DNA of 64,000 nucleotides from Ignavibacteriae bacterium HGW-Ignavibacteriae-4 (GCA_002839765.1 PGYR01000014.1:1-64000), one strand, 5' to 3'. Positions 23,022-33,127 are shown, numbered from the stretch's first letter. Notes: generated by a model not told the origin, from the letters alone. A program made the numbers and translations.

Positions 23022-24389
23022 ATGAATTACGGGAAGAGCTTAAATGCTCTATTAGCAATTATGTTGTTCGCAACTATAAATACATTCGCACAAGAAAAAG
23101 TATCACTAGATGACGCTATCAAATTGGCATTAGAGAATAATAAGCAGCTAAAAAGTGCTCTTTATGATGTAAATAAGGCAGAAGCAGATGTTGATGAAGC
23201 CTATGGTCATGCACTACCAACTGTTGATCTAAGTGCTAACTACACTAGATATTTAGAACCGATGAGATTCTTTATTTCTGGAGGCTTGTTTCCTAATCCT
23301 GATGGAAGTACCGGTGGACCTGGACGTTTTATTGATGCATCTTCAGATAATGCGATAGATGCAAGAATAGATGTTTCTCAAACTATATTCAATTCGGCGG
23401 TATTCCGTTCAATTTCTGGAGCTGATAATTATTACGATGCGGCCAAATTGAATATGAATGTGAAGGTGGATGAGTTAGTATTCAACGTCAAAAGCGCTTA
23501 TATGCAAGCTTTATTGCAAAAGGAGTCTTACGAATTGGTAAAAGCAAGTAAAACTAATGCTGAAACAAGCTTCAAAGATATCAAAACACTTTTCGATGAA
23601 GGGCTAATTGGAGAGTATGATATGATAAGAGCAGAAGTACAAGTGGAGAACTTTGCACCTCAATTAATATCAGCTGAAAATGAATATGAATCTGCAAAGA
23701 ATAACTTGAAAGTTATAATGGGTATGGAGCCTCAAGTAAAAATTGATTTAACAGACCAATTAAATTCATTCAAAGATGATTATAGTGATGAATATAAAAT
23801 AGAAGAAATAGAGGATCAAATACTATTAGTCAATCCACAGTTATCTGCACTTAATATGCAGGAAGAAGTAAACAAAGATTTTATCGCCGTTTACGAATCG
23901 GAGTATTTACCAACTCTATCTGCTTTTGGGAACTACTCTTTGCAAGGTCAATCAAATGATTTCAACTTCCCAACTGCAAGTACTTCGCAAGTAGGATTAA
24001 GATTCAAAATGAATTTATTCTCTGGTTTACAAACAAATGCTAGAGTAGAGAAAGCTGAATTGGATTTGAAAAAGACTAAAACTCAAACAGAGTTAGTAGA
24101 ATTATCATTGAAATCGCAAGTAAAAAATCTGGTAAAGAGAATTCAATCTTCTCAAAAACAACTAGAAGCTAATACAAGAAATATAAGTCAAGCACAAAGA
24201 GGTTATGATATTTCTAAAATCAGATATGAAGAAGGAATTGGTTCTCTTTTAGAAATTAATGATTCGGATCTAGCACTGAGAACGGCTAAGATTAATAACC
24301 TAAGAACTAAGTTCGAGTTGCTTATATCTTACGCTCAATTAGACCAACTACTTGGCAATTATTCAGATAAATATAGAATAGCAAAATAA
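23022..24389 (+). CDS. TolC-family outer-membrane efflux channel
   Basis: About 455 residues from MNYGKSLNALLAIML; a start 10 codons earlier overlaps the TetR gene and would bury the signal peptide. The signal peptide ends near NTFAQEK. Two homologous TolC halves follow, each with long coiled-coil helices (for example LKKTKTQTELVELSLKSQ and the duplicated DISKIRYEEG / DIKTLFDEG pattern). It forms the outer-membrane exit duct for the pump encoded downstream. Confidence 0.93.
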   Translation: MNYGKSLNALLAIMLFATINTFAQEKVSLDDAIKLALENNKQLKSALYDVNKAEADVDEAYGHALPTVDLSANYTRYLEPMRFFISGGLFPNPDGSTGGPGRFIDASSDNAIDARIDVSQTIFNSAVFRSISGADNYYDAAKLNMNVKVDELVFNVKSAYMQALLQKESYELVKASKTNAETSFKDIKTLFDEGLIGEYDMIRAEVQVENFAPQLISAENEYESAKNNLKVIMGMEPQVKIDLTDQLNSFKDDYSDEYKIEEIEDQILLVNPQLSALNMQEEVNKDFIAVYESEYLPTLSAFGNYSLQGQSNDFNFPTASTSQVGLRFKMNLFSGLQTNARVEKAELDLKKTKTQTELVELSLKSQVKNLVKRIQSSQKQLEANTRNISQAQRGYDISKIRYEEGIGSLLEINDSDLALRTAKINNLRTKFELLISYAQLDQLLGNYSDKYRIAK

Positions 24390-24412
24390 ATAATAAATAG
24401 GATTAAAATAAA

Positions 24413-25555
24413 GTGAAAGCAAAAAATATAATAATACTAATGATAATGTCAGTTTCATTATTTGCTGTATCATGTTCAGAAAGTGCAAACTCTGAAATAT
24501 CAATCGAAGAAAGGTTAAAGAAACTAGAATCAGAAAGAGCTGATTTAGATACAAAAATTGCAGATTTGCGTTTGCAGTTGGGAACTGTAGAAAAAGCAGT
24601 ACCAGTCGAAGTTATGGATTTGAATAAGAATCCTTTTTCTCACTATACTAGTGTTTATGGCGAAGTGCAATCTGACCAAGATGTGAATATGAATCCCAAA
24701 GCAATGGGAGTTGTTAGTAACGTATCAGTACAAGAAGGTCAAAGAGTTACTAAAGGTCAATTATTAGCACAAATAGACAATCAAATGGTACTAAAAAGAC
24801 TAAAAGAAGCTAAGGATAGTTATGAGTTTATCAAAACTGTATTTGAGAAACAAAAAGGCGTTTGGGAAAAAAATGTAGGTAGTGAAGTAGATTTCTTAAA
24901 AGCTAAGAATGATAAAGAATCTATGGAAAACAGAATCGCTATATTAAACGAAGAGTTATCAAATATGCGTATCACGGCTCCATTTAGTGGGGTAATTGAT
25001 AAAATATATATCAAAGAGGGTGAAACTGCATCGCCTAGCGTACCTGCATTCCATTTGGTAAGTGAAAGCAATCTAAAAGTGAAAACTGAAATTTCAGAAG
25101 CGGTTGCAAGTAAATTGAAAAAAGGTGATAAAGCTAATATAATATTCCCTGATTTGGATATAGATACATTGAACTTATCTATAAGTGCTATTTCTCAATC
25201 TATTGATAGAGTTAACAGAACTGTAAGTATTTATGTCGATTTACCAAAATCAGTATATAGCAAAGTAAAACCTGCAATGCTAGCAACAGTTAAATTCAAA
25301 ACTGCTGAGATTGAAAATGCGATTACTTTGCCTACAAACTTGATACAACAAGAAGGTACAACTGACTATGTATTAGTGGCAAGTAAAAATAAGAATCAAA
25401 AATTGGAAGCAGCTAAGAAGATAATTGTGAAAGGGAAAACTTATAATGGCGTTACTGAGATAATAGGTGGTTTGAAACTAGATGACAAAATCATTTCAGT
25501 AGGTTATGAGAATGTAAGAGAAGGCGATTTAATTAAAACAAATCAACAGAAATAA
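24413..25555 (+). CDS. RND efflux periplasmic adaptor (membrane-fusion lipoprotein)
   Basis: 380 residues with a GTG start. The lipoprotein signal ends at LFAVSCSES, so it is anchored by a lipid. A short coiled coil (EERLKKLESERADLDTKI) is followed by a barrel and lipoyl halves (VSVQEGQRVTKGQLLAQIDN and MRITAPFSGVIDKIYIKEGE), an alpha hairpin and a beta barrel. It bridges the inner-membrane pump and TolC channel. It lies between them with small gaps, as in a standard tripartite operon. Confidence 0.93.
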   Translation: MKAKNIIILMIMSVSLFAVSCSESANSEISIEERLKKLESERADLDTKIADLRLQLGTVEKAVPVEVMDLNKNPFSHYTSVYGEVQSDQDVNMNPKAMGVVSNVSVQEGQRVTKGQLLAQIDNQMVLKRLKEAKDSYEFIKTVFEKQKGVWEKNVGSEVDFLKAKNDKESMENRIAILNEELSNMRITAPFSGVIDKIYIKEGETASPSVPAFHLVSESNLKVKTEISEAVASKLKKGDKANIIFPDLDIDTLNLSISAISQSIDRVNRTVSIYVDLPKSVYSKVKPAMLATVKFKTAEIENAITLPTNLIQQEGTTDYVLVASKNKNQKLEAAKKIIVKGKTYNGVTEIIGGLKLDDKIISVGYENVREGDLIKTNQQK

Positions 25556-25567
25556 ACAGAGAAATAT

Positions 25568-28500
25568 ATGTCTAATCCAATTTTTAAGCCCACCAACTGG
25601 GCGATAAATAATAGAGTCAGTATTTTTGTTCTATCATTTATCTTAGTTGCTATAGGTTTGCTAGCTTATATGGGCTTACCTAAAGAGAAGTTTCCTGAGA
25701 TAGTAATTCCAACTATTTACATACAAACAATATACCAAGGGACTTCTCCTGATGATATAGAGACACTAGTAACTAGACCAATTGAACAACAATTGAAATC
25801 AGTTTCTGGTGTGAAAAAGATAGTCAGTCAATCCGTTCAGAACTACTCAGCTATTACTGTAGAGTTCAATACTGATATAGATCCAGCAGTTGCAAAGCAA
25901 CGAATTGCTGATAAAGTTGATATGGCAATGAAAGATTTACCTACAGATTTGGATCAAGATCCAATTGTACAAGAGATTGATTTTTCAGAAATGCCCATAA
26001 TGACAGTTAATATATCTGGTGATTACAACTTAGATATTTTGAAGAATTATGCTGATGATTTGCAAGACAGAATAGAAGGTCTTACTCAAATAACTCGTGC
26101 TGATATGATTGGCGCATTAGAAAAAGAAGTTCAAGTCAACCTAGATTTATATAGAATGACAGCAGCTAATGTATCTTTTAACGATGTGTACAGTGCTATC
26201 AAAGATGAAAACGTCAATATCGGTGGTGGTAATTTGGACGTCGGAAGACTTGAAAGAGCAATACGAGTAATAGGTGAATTCCACGATGTATCTGAGATTG
26301 GGAACATATTAGTAACAAGTAGCAAGAGCGATAAAATATATTTGCGTGATATAGCTACTATTGAGTTTACTAATGAGGAAAGAAGTAGTTTTGCTAGAAT
26401 GAACAAAAAACCTGTAATAGCATTAAGTGTAATCAAAAGAAGTGGAGAAAATCTAATCGAAGCTTCCGATGAGATAAACGCTGTTATAGCGGATATGAAA
26501 GAAAATGTATTTCCTGATGATTTGAATGTCACAATAACTGGTGATTTATCTGATAATACAAGAGTCGCAATTACAGATCTAATTAACTCAGTTATTATCG
26601 GTTTTATATTAGTAACAGTTGTACTTATGTTCTTTATGGGTGTTAGTAATGCAGTTTATGTTGGGTTAGCTGTGCCATTATCTGCGGCTATTTCATTTAT
26701 AGTTCTTCCACCATTAGACTTTACATTCAATATTATCGTGACTTTCTCCTTTCTACTCGGATTAGGGATACTCGTCGATAATGCGATTGTAGTTGTTGAG
26801 AATACATACAGACTCCATTTTACTGAAGGAATGCCGATAAAAGAAGCTGCTAATACAGCTTCTGGAGAGGTTTTCTCAGCTGTACTTGCGGGTACATTAA
26901 CAACATTAGCACCTTTCTTCCCACTACTTTTCTGGCCTGGGATAATGGGTGAATTTATGTTCTTCTTGCCTGCAGTATTGATTATACTTTTGACTGCTTC
27001 TCTTATAGTTGCTTTTATAATCAACCCAGTATTCGCTGTCCAATTTATGGACTCCGTAAAGCAAGGAGCTACTAAAAAACCAACTAAGGGATTCTATATA
27101 ACAACATTTAGTATTTTTGGTTTGGGATTATTATTATCGTTAAATGGAGTATCTACGCTTGGTAATTTGATTATGATTGCCATCGTATTATTCTGGTTTA
27201 ACAAATTTATCCTAACTCCAATTATTATTAGAAGATTCCAAGCTACATTTGTGCCTTGGTTAATTAATACATATAAATCTACTTTGACTTATATATTAAA
27301 AGGTAAGCGACCTGCATTAGTTCTAGCAGGTGTGTTTGCAGCTCTTATATTAAGTGTAGTTATATTTGCAGTTGCGACTCCTAAAGTTGAGTTCTTCCCT
27401 AATCCTGATCCTAATAATGTGATGGTTTATCTAGAATTACCTCTGGGTACTAGAGCAGAAATAACTGATAGTATCACTACTATTGTTGAAAACAAAGTAA
27501 TCGATATAGTTGGAGAAAATAATCCGATTGTTACATCTGTAATTTCAAATGTTGGGGTAGGTGCTGGTGACCCTATGAATCCTGACCGAAGTGTAAAACC
27601 AAATAAAGGTAAAGTAACTGTTTCCTTCGTAGAATTCGGAAAAAGAAATGGTGAAAATACTTGGGAATACATGGAGAAAATCAGGAAAGGAATTGGAGAA
27701 ATGGCAGGAGTTGATATTCAAGTTGATAAAGAACAAGGTGGACCTCCAACGGGTAAACCAATAAATATCGAGATAAGTGGTGCTGACTTTGATAAACTTG
27801 TAGATTTCTCCAAAAAATTCAAATATACTTTAGTTGACTCATTGAATATACAAGGTATCGAGAATCTACAGTCAAACTTGGAGTTAAACAAACCTGAGAT
27901 ATTAGTAGAGATAAATAGAGAAAAAGCTAACAAAGAAGGGCTATCAACTTCTCAGATAAGTTCTGCAATTAGAACTGCTCTATATGGTACTGAAGTAACT
28001 AAATACAGAACGGCTGATGATGATTATCCTGTTCAGTTGCGATTGAGAGAAGAATACAGACAGAACATAGACCAACTTATGAATATTAAATTGACTTTCA
28101 GAGAAAAAACTGGTGATTTCCGTCAAGTTCCTATTTCTGCTTTTGCTGATATCAAATTCCAAAATACTTTTGGTGGTATCAATAGAAAAGATGTAGAACG
28201 TACAGTTACACTAAGTTCTAACGTACTTAGTGGTTACAATGCAAACCAAATAAACCAAGAAATCACAAAAACAGCAAAAGAGTTTAACTTGCCTGCTGGA
28301 TATGAGATAAAACTAACTGGTGAGCAAGAACAACAGAAAGAAACCGGTGAATTCCTGATGAAAGCATTTTTAATATCAATGTTATTAGTGTTCTTCATCT
28401 TAGTAACTATGTTCAATTCTACTATAAAACCACTTATGATATTCTCAACAATCATATTCAGTGTGATTGGGGTATTATTAGGTTATGCTATTACTGGTAT

Positions 28501-28987
28501 GGACTTCGTTATAGTTATGTCGGGTGTGGGTATTATAGCTCTGGCAGGAATCGTTGTGAATAATGGTATCTTACTAATAGACTTCACCGATATTAGATTG
28601 AAAGAAGGTATGAAGCCAACAAGTTCTATAATAGATGGTGGTGTAGTGAGATTGCAACCAGTAATATTAACAGCTGGTTCTACAATGCTTGGATTAGTTC
28701 CATTAGCATTAGGCTTTAACATAAACTTTGCAACTCTGTTCTCTGATTTTGCACCGAATATATCATTTGGCTCTGATAATACAGTATTCTGGGCTCCTAT
28801 GTCTTGGGCGATTATCTTTGGATTGACGTTCTCTACATTCTTGACACTATTAGTTGTACCTACTATGTACACTATCCAGTTTGCTGTTAGACAGAAATAT
28901 GCATTATCTAGATCGAGAGGTCATGGTGTAGGTTCAGCAATGAAATACACTATATTCGGCAAACGCCCTAGATTTGCTGGGCAGTAG
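25568..28987 (+). CDS. RND-family efflux transporter permease
   Basis: 1139 residues in the AcrB/MexB-HAE1 fold with twelve predicted transmembrane helices in two repeats (first helix about 15-37; clusters near 330-500 and 930-1120). The fourth-helix signature reads LVDNAIVVVENTYR, where AcrB has two adjacent Asp of the proton relay; the second is Asn here, as occurs in some HAE1 branches. It drives proton-coupled export of hydrophobic or drug-like compounds. The stop overlaps the converging HsdR-N gene by 20 bases. Confidence 0.93.
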   Translation: MSNPIFKPTNWAINNRVSIFVLSFILVAIGLLAYMGLPKEKFPEIVIPTIYIQTIYQGTSPDDIETLVTRPIEQQLKSVSGVKKIVSQSVQNYSAITVEFNTDIDPAVAKQRIADKVDMAMKDLPTDLDQDPIVQEIDFSEMPIMTVNISGDYNLDILKNYADDLQDRIEGLTQITRADMIGALEKEVQVNLDLYRMTAANVSFNDVYSAIKDENVNIGGGNLDVGRLERAIRVIGEFHDVSEIGNILVTSSKSDKIYLRDIATIEFTNEERSSFARMNKKPVIALSVIKRSGENLIEASDEINAVIADMKENVFPDDLNVTITGDLSDNTRVAITDLINSVIIGFILVTVVLMFFMGVSNAVYVGLAVPLSAAISFIVLPPLDFTFNIIVTFSFLLGLGILVDNAIVVVENTYRLHFTEGMPIKEAANTASGEVFSAVLAGTLTTLAPFFPLLFWPGIMGEFMFFLPAVLIILLTASLIVAFIINPVFAVQFMDSVKQGATKKPTKGFYITTFSIFGLGLLLSLNGVSTLGNLIMIAIVLFWFNKFILTPIIIRRFQATFVPWLINTYKSTLTYILKGKRPALVLAGVFAALILSVVIFAVATPKVEFFPNPDPNNVMVYLELPLGTRAEITDSITTIVENKVIDIVGENNPIVTSVISNVGVGAGDPMNPDRSVKPNKGKVTVSFVEFGKRNGENTWEYMEKIRKGIGEMAGVDIQVDKEQGGPPTGKPINIEISGADFDKLVDFSKKFKYTLVDSLNIQGIENLQSNLELNKPEILVEINREKANKEGLSTSQISSAIRTALYGTEVTKYRTADDDYPVQLRLREEYRQNIDQLMNIKLTFREKTGDFRQVPISAFADIKFQNTFGGINRKDVERTVTLSSNVLSGYNANQINQEITKTAKEFNLPAGYEIKLTGEQEQQKETGEFLMKAFLISMLLVFFILVTMFNSTIKPLMIFSTIIFSVIGVLLGYAITGMDFVIVMSGVGIIALAGIVVNNGILLIDFTDIRLKEGMKPTSSIIDGGVVRLQPVILTAGSTMLGLVPLALGFNINFATLFSDFAPNISFGSDNTVFWAPMSWAIIFGLTFSTFLTLLVVPTMYTIQFAVRQKYALSRSRGHGVGSAMKYTIFGKRPRFAGQ

Positions 28988-29414
28988 GTATATAGTCGAT
29001 TTGAGTAATATTGTTACTAGTATAATCGGTTTGGAAAACTAAAAATTCCAAGCCGTTAGTAACAAGAAGAAATTGAGTTTTTTGGGCAATATTATAAATC
29101 CCTATCTGATTGAGAGTAGCTTGATTGAGTTTAATATCAGGCGATTTGCACTCCACTATGAGATAGGGATTTCCTTTTTTATCATGGCAGATAATATCTA
29201 ATCTGAATTCTTTCTCATTTATTTTGAAACCTATTTCTACTTGCATTCTAGAAAGCAAATAACCATAATCTGATGCAAGAAAATCGATTAGGTTCTGTCT
29301 CACCCACTCTTCTGGTGTGCATTCTACATATTTCTTTCTGACTTTATCAAAGATTTTAGAATCTTGAAATTTATGTTCAGATATTGGGATATTAATCTTC
29401 GGTAATTGTCTCAT
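28968..29414 (-). CDS. Stand-alone HsdR N-terminal-type nuclease-fold protein
   Basis: 148 residues. EKEFRLDIICHDKKGNPYLIVECKSP gives the PD-(D/E)XK pattern (D, then E-C-K) of the HSDR_N_2 domain found at the N-terminus of type I restriction R subunits. No ATPase domain, M or S subunit is present. Such single-domain proteins are widespread in Bacteroidota, and their role is unknown. It is convergent with, and overlaps, the RND gene. Confidence 0.8.
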   Translation of the reverse strand: MRQLPKINIPISEHKFQDSKIFDKVRKKYVECTPEEWVRQNLIDFLASDYGYLLSRMQVEIGFKINEKEFRLDIICHDKKGNPYLIVECKSPDIKLNQATLNQIGIYNIAQKTQFLLVTNGLEFLVFQTDYTSNNITQIDYIPTAQQI

Positions 29415-29439
29415 ATTATAACTTGAGTATCAAATTTCG

Positions 29440-29447
29440 TATTTTTG
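29440..29447 (+). promoter_or_regulatory. -7 element for the peptidase E gene
   Basis: TATTTTTG matches TAnnTTTG, 30 bases before the start at 29477. Confidence 0.55.
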
Positions 29448-29476
29448 TAAATTATAGAAAATGAAATTAAAGAATA

Positions 29477-30196
29477 ATGACTGATAAATTAAATTTACTT
29501 CTTTGCAGTTCCTCAACTGTACATCCAATGGGATATTTGGAATATTGCAAAGACGATATAGCTGAATTTTTCTCTGGGTGTAATAATATTATTTTTATTT
29601 CTTATGCTAGACCGGGTGGTGTTAGCTTAGAGAATTACAGCTTAGTTGCAAAAAAAGGATTCGAAAATTCTGGTTTGAAAATCAGAGGAATTGAAGAATT
29701 TGATAATCCAATTGAAGCAATTGAAAATTGCGATGGGATTTTCACAGGTGGAGGAAATACATTCCTTTTACTCAAATCCCTTTACGAGAAAGGATTAATT
29801 TCTCCAATCCAACAAAAAGTAAAAGCTGGGCTTAGGTATATGGGTACTAGTGCTGGCTCGAATGTAGCCGGTCCGAGTATCAAAACTACTAATGATATGC
29901 CTATAGTCTATCCACCATCATTTGATGCTTTCGGGTTTGTTCCTTTCAATATTAACCCTCATTACTTAGATCCAGACCCACATTCTACTCATAAAGGCGA
30001 AACTAGGGAAACTAGAATCAACGAATACCATTTTCAAAATGATAATATAGTTGTTGGACTAAGAGAAGGTTCAATCTTGAAAATTGAGAATAATGATGTA
30101 ACTCTTATTGGTGAGCTAACTTTACGAGTTTTCATAAAAGGTAGAGAAGCAAAAGAATACGATAATAATACGAATATAAATTTCTTACTTGACTAA
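29477..30196 (+). CDS. pepE: Dipeptidase E (peptidase family S51)
   Basis: 239 residues. The serine nucleophile is in GTSAGSNVAG, the class I glutamine-amidotransferase-like elbow of S51 peptidases, and GIFTGGGNTFLLLKSL is the second family signature. PHYLDPDPHSTHKGETRETRI carries the likely catalytic His and Glu. PepE hydrolyses Asp-Xaa dipeptides in the cytosol. A methionine aminopeptidase gene starts 25 bases after its stop. Confidence 0.92.
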   Translation: MTDKLNLLLCSSSTVHPMGYLEYCKDDIAEFFSGCNNIIFISYARPGGVSLENYSLVAKKGFENSGLKIRGIEEFDNPIEAIENCDGIFTGGGNTFLLLKSLYEKGLISPIQQKVKAGLRYMGTSAGSNVAGPSIKTTNDMPIVYPPSFDAFGFVPFNINPHYLDPDPHSTHKGETRETRINEYHFQNDNIVVGLREGSILKIENNDVTLIGELTLRVFIKGREAKEYDNNTNINFLLD

Positions 30197-30221
30197 AACT
30201 CAGACAATTGGAGTTATTAAA

Positions 30222-31016
30222 ATGATACATTATAAAAGTCCATCACAAATAGAGTTAATGCGTGAATCTGCAACTCTGGTGTCTAAAACACTTGCTTTGG
30301 TAGCAGAGCATATCAAAGAAGGTATGACAACAAAGGAGCTGGATACAATGGCTGAGCAATTCATCAGAGATAATGATGCAAAGCCTGGATTTTTAGGTTT
30401 GTATGGCTGTCCAAGCACTTTACTAACCTCCGTTAATGAAGCAGTTGTACATGGATTACCTTCAGATATACCACTTAAAAATGGTGATTTAATCTCTGTT
30501 GACTGTGGAGTTTTAAAAAATGGTTATTATGGTGATCATGCCTATACGTTTGCAATAGGCGAAGTTGCTCCTAAAACAATTGAGTTAATGGAAGTAACAA
30601 AAGAATCTTTATACCAAGGAATTGCGCAATGTGTTATAGGAAATCATGTTGGTGATATTGGATACGCCATTCAGAAGTATTGCGAAGATAGAGGTTTCAG
30701 TGTTGTTAGGTCATTAGTTGGGCACGGCTTAGGACGAAAACTACATGAAGACCCCCAAGTACCTAACTATGGCGAACAAGGTAGAGGAAGAGTTCTAAAA
30801 AGAGGAATGACTCTAGCAATTGAACCAATGATAAACGTAGGTACACTCGAAGTAGAAGAGTTAGCTGACAAATGGACTATTGTGACTAAAGACAGAGAAA
30901 TGTCAGCTCATTTTGAGCATAATATAGCAATTACGAGTAATGGTCCAGATATACTTTCGGACTTTAGTATAATAGAAGCTGTAATTCAGAAAAATGATAA
31001 TTTGATAAAAGTATGA
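30222..31016 (+). CDS. map: Methionine aminopeptidase, type I
   Basis: About 264 residues from MIHYKSPSQIELMRES. Five metal ligands are visible: Asp in SVDCGV, Asp in GDHAYTF, His in GHGLGRKLHEDP, Glu in IEPMINVG and Glu in FEHNIAIT, plus the substrate-binding His in VVHGLPSD. It removes the initiator Met from nascent proteins. The upstream start 11 codons earlier overlaps the peptidase stop region and lacks family residues. The stop overlaps the pyrC start by 4 bases. Confidence 0.95.
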   Translation: MIHYKSPSQIELMRESATLVSKTLALVAEHIKEGMTTKELDTMAEQFIRDNDAKPGFLGLYGCPSTLLTSVNEAVVHGLPSDIPLKNGDLISVDCGVLKNGYYGDHAYTFAIGEVAPKTIELMEVTKESLYQGIAQCVIGNHVGDIGYAIQKYCEDRGFSVVRSLVGHGLGRKLHEDPQVPNYGEQGRGRVLKRGMTLAIEPMINVGTLEVEELADKWTIVTKDREMSAHFEHNIAITSNGPDILSDFSIIEAVIQKNDNLIKV

Positions 31017-32017
31017 CAGATAGAATAATAATAAAAGACCCTTTTGATATGCATATTCACTTTCGTGAAGGTGAGATGCTGGATTTGGTAGCTCCACTAA
31101 GTGCTGAGACTTTTTCAGGCGGAATTATAATGCCTAATTTAGTCCCTCCTGTAGATAATATCGAGCGATTAGATAACTATATATCTGAAATAGATAACGC
31201 AGTTAAAGGATATAACTTCACACCATTTATGACTATTTTCTTTAAGAAATATAGTCGTGAGTTCTTGGAATTAGTGAAAGGTAAAATTAGAGCAATAAAG
31301 CTCTATCCTGCCGGTGCTACAACTAATAGTGATGAAGGAATCAAGGAAATTGAAGATGCTTTCGATACACTCAGAATAATGGAAGAATTGGGTATTCCAC
31401 TCTTAGTTCATGGTGAAACACACGGTTTCGTGATGGATAGAGAACAAGAGTTTCTTGGTATCTATGATCACTTAGCAACTGAATTTCCAAAACTGATGAT
31501 TGTGATGGAACATATAACTACAGCTGCGGCTGTTGAACTATTAGATAAAAACGATAACTTATTTGCAACCGTTACATTACAACATCTATGTATCACGTTA
31601 GATGATGTAATAGGTGGGCTAATGCAGCCACATAATTTCTGTAAACCAATAGCAAAAAGACCCGAAGATAAATCGGCTTTGCTTAATGCAGCACTTTCAG
31701 CTCACCCAAAGCTTTCGTTTGGTAGTGATTCTGCACCGCATCCGATTGATAAGAAAGAATCAGCATATTGTTCAGCTGGATGTTTCACATCTCCTTTCGC
31801 TTTACAATACTTAGCTGATATATTTGAAAGCAATGGTAAACTAGATAATTTGCAGAGGTTCGTATCAGATAATGCAATGATAAACTACAACTTATCTTCT
31901 AATAATAAAACTGTTACTTTAGTCAGAGGAGAATATACTATACCTGAAAAGTATGGTAATGTAGTTCCATTTAATTCTGGGAAAAAGCTGAATTGGAAAA
32001 TAGAAGAGGTAAGCTAG
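31013..32017 (+). CDS. pyrC: Dihydroorotase
   Basis: 334 residues. Metal-binding HIHFRE near residue 14, carboxylated Lys in AIKLYPAGATT, His in VHGETH and HITT, and Asp in FGSDSAPH mark a dimeric class II dihydroorotase (PyrC). It closes carbamoyl-aspartate to dihydroorotate in pyrimidine synthesis. Other pyr genes are not in this window. The stop shares its final G with the GTG start of the next gene. Confidence 0.95.
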   Translation: MTDRIIIKDPFDMHIHFREGEMLDLVAPLSAETFSGGIIMPNLVPPVDNIERLDNYISEIDNAVKGYNFTPFMTIFFKKYSREFLELVKGKIRAIKLYPAGATTNSDEGIKEIEDAFDTLRIMEELGIPLLVHGETHGFVMDREQEFLGIYDHLATEFPKLMIVMEHITTAAAVELLDKNDNLFATVTLQHLCITLDDVIGGLMQPHNFCKPIAKRPEDKSALLNAALSAHPKLSFGSDSAPHPIDKKESAYCSAGCFTSPFALQYLADIFESNGKLDNLQRFVSDNAMINYNLSSNNKTVTLVRGEYTIPEKYGNVVPFNSGKKLNWKIEEVS

Positions 32018-32352
32018 TGGTAATACAGATAATGGGCACTAAAAAATGCAGTGAGACTAAGAAAGCAATTCGGTTTTTCAAGGAAAGAAGAATAGAACCT
32101 CACTTCAGAGATTTGAATGAGAAAGAACTAAGCCCTGGTGAATTTGAAAATATTTCAAAAAAGATTGGAATTGACAACTTATTAGATACTGATGGTAAAG
32201 CGTACAAAGACAAAGGATTAGAATACATGGTTTTCGATACAAAAGAAGAAATATTAGCAAATAATAATCTAATCAGAACACCAATAGTCAGATACGAACG
32301 TAATGTGACTTGTGGATATGAACCAAATGAATGGAAAAATTGGGTGAAATAG
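32017..32352 (+). CDS. ArsC/Spx-family thioredoxin-fold protein
   Basis: About 111 residues. The GTG at the pyrC stop (GTGGTAATACAG) gives VVIQIMGTKKCSETKKAIRF. KKCSETKK holds the catalytic-type Cys of ArsC-like arsenate reductases. RTPIVRYERNVTCGYEPNEW is the C-terminal family block (RTPIV...GF/Y). Members either reduce arsenate with glutaredoxin or have unknown roles, and no ars genes are nearby. An earlier TTG at 31993 would overlap pyrC by 24 bases and is less likely. Confidence 0.8.
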   Translation: MVIQIMGTKKCSETKKAIRFFKERRIEPHFRDLNEKELSPGEFENISKKIGIDNLLDTDGKAYKDKGLEYMVFDTKEEILANNNLIRTPIVRYERNVTCGYEPNEWKNWVK

Positions 32353-32356
32353 AAAT

Positions 32357-32737
32357 ATGATATTCAAAACAAGAAAATTAGTTAGTCCTCCAGACTTAAA
32401 TCCAGCGAATACACTATTTGGTGGGCAATTATTGAAATGGATAGACGAAGAAGCGGCTATATTTGCTATGTGCCAACTATCGGATAATCATATTGTTACA
32501 AAGTATATGTCAGAAATTGACTTTGTTAATCCAGCTTATAATAATGATATTATTGAAATTGGATGTGAAACCGTAAAAGTAGGTAGAACTTCTATTACTA
32601 TAAACTGCGAAGTAAGAGTAAAAGACACTAAAACTACTATTATCAAGATAGATGAGATAGTTTTAGTCCATGTAGATTCGAATGGAAGACCGAAAGCACA
32701 TGGTAAAACTTTGGAAATGATAAAGGATAAAGTATAG
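32357..32737 (+). CDS. Acyl-CoA thioesterase, hotdog fold, copy 1
   Basis: 126 residues of the YciA/BFIT-type hotdog fold. NTLFGGQLLKWIDEEAAIFA is the hotdog helix with the conserved GG and DE, followed by KYMSEIDFVNPAYNNDII. Such enzymes hydrolyse acyl-CoA thioesters. A second copy with clear similarity starts at the base right after its stop. Confidence 0.88.
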   Translation: MIFKTRKLVSPPDLNPANTLFGGQLLKWIDEEAAIFAMCQLSDNHIVTKYMSEIDFVNPAYNNDIIEIGCETVKVGRTSITINCEVRVKDTKTTIIKIDEIVLVHVDSNGRPKAHGKTLEMIKDKV

Positions 32738-33127
32738 ATGATATTCAATACAAGAAAACACGTAAAACCACCAGATTTGAGTCCTTCAGGAGCATTGATG
32801 GGTGGTGTACTGATGGAATGGATAGATGAAGAAGCATCTATATTTGTAATATGTCAACTAAACAACAATAAAGTCGTTACTAAGTATATGTCTGAAGTAG
32901 AGTTTGTAAGCCCTGCATTCAGAGGAGATATAATAGAAATCGGATGTGAGCTTATTTCATTAGGAAGGACTTCCGTAACTTTGAAGTGTTTAGTTAGAGT
33001 CAAAGGTACTGAAACAGTTATTGTTACAATTGATAAAATTGTATTTGTCAATATGGATGGCAATGGAAGATCTAAACCACATGGTTTAACAATGGAGATG
33101 TTAAATGAAAGGTCTAACCAACAGTAA
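32738..33127 (+). CDS. Acyl-CoA thioesterase, hotdog fold, copy 2
   Basis: 129 residues, clearly paralogous to the preceding gene. Both begin MIF(K/N)TRK, have GGVLMEWIDEEA/GGQLLKWIDEEA and KYMSE(V/I)(E/D)FV. Copy 2 replaces the Phe-Gly-Gly of the hotdog helix by Met-Gly-Gly. The tandem looks like a local duplication and may encode a heteromer. It converges with recG and overlaps it by 14 bases. Confidence 0.88.
   Translation: MIFNTRKHVKPPDLSPSGALMGGVLMEWIDEEASIFVICQLNNNKVVTKYMSEVEFVSPAFRGDIIEIGCELISLGRTSVTLKCLVRVKGTETVIVTIDKIVFVNMDGNGRSKPHGLTMEMLNERSNQQ

Noticed and set aside
26656-28872. Several minus-strand open frames inside the RND transporter gene
   Set aside because: They are antisense shadows of the long transporter frame and show no family motifs.
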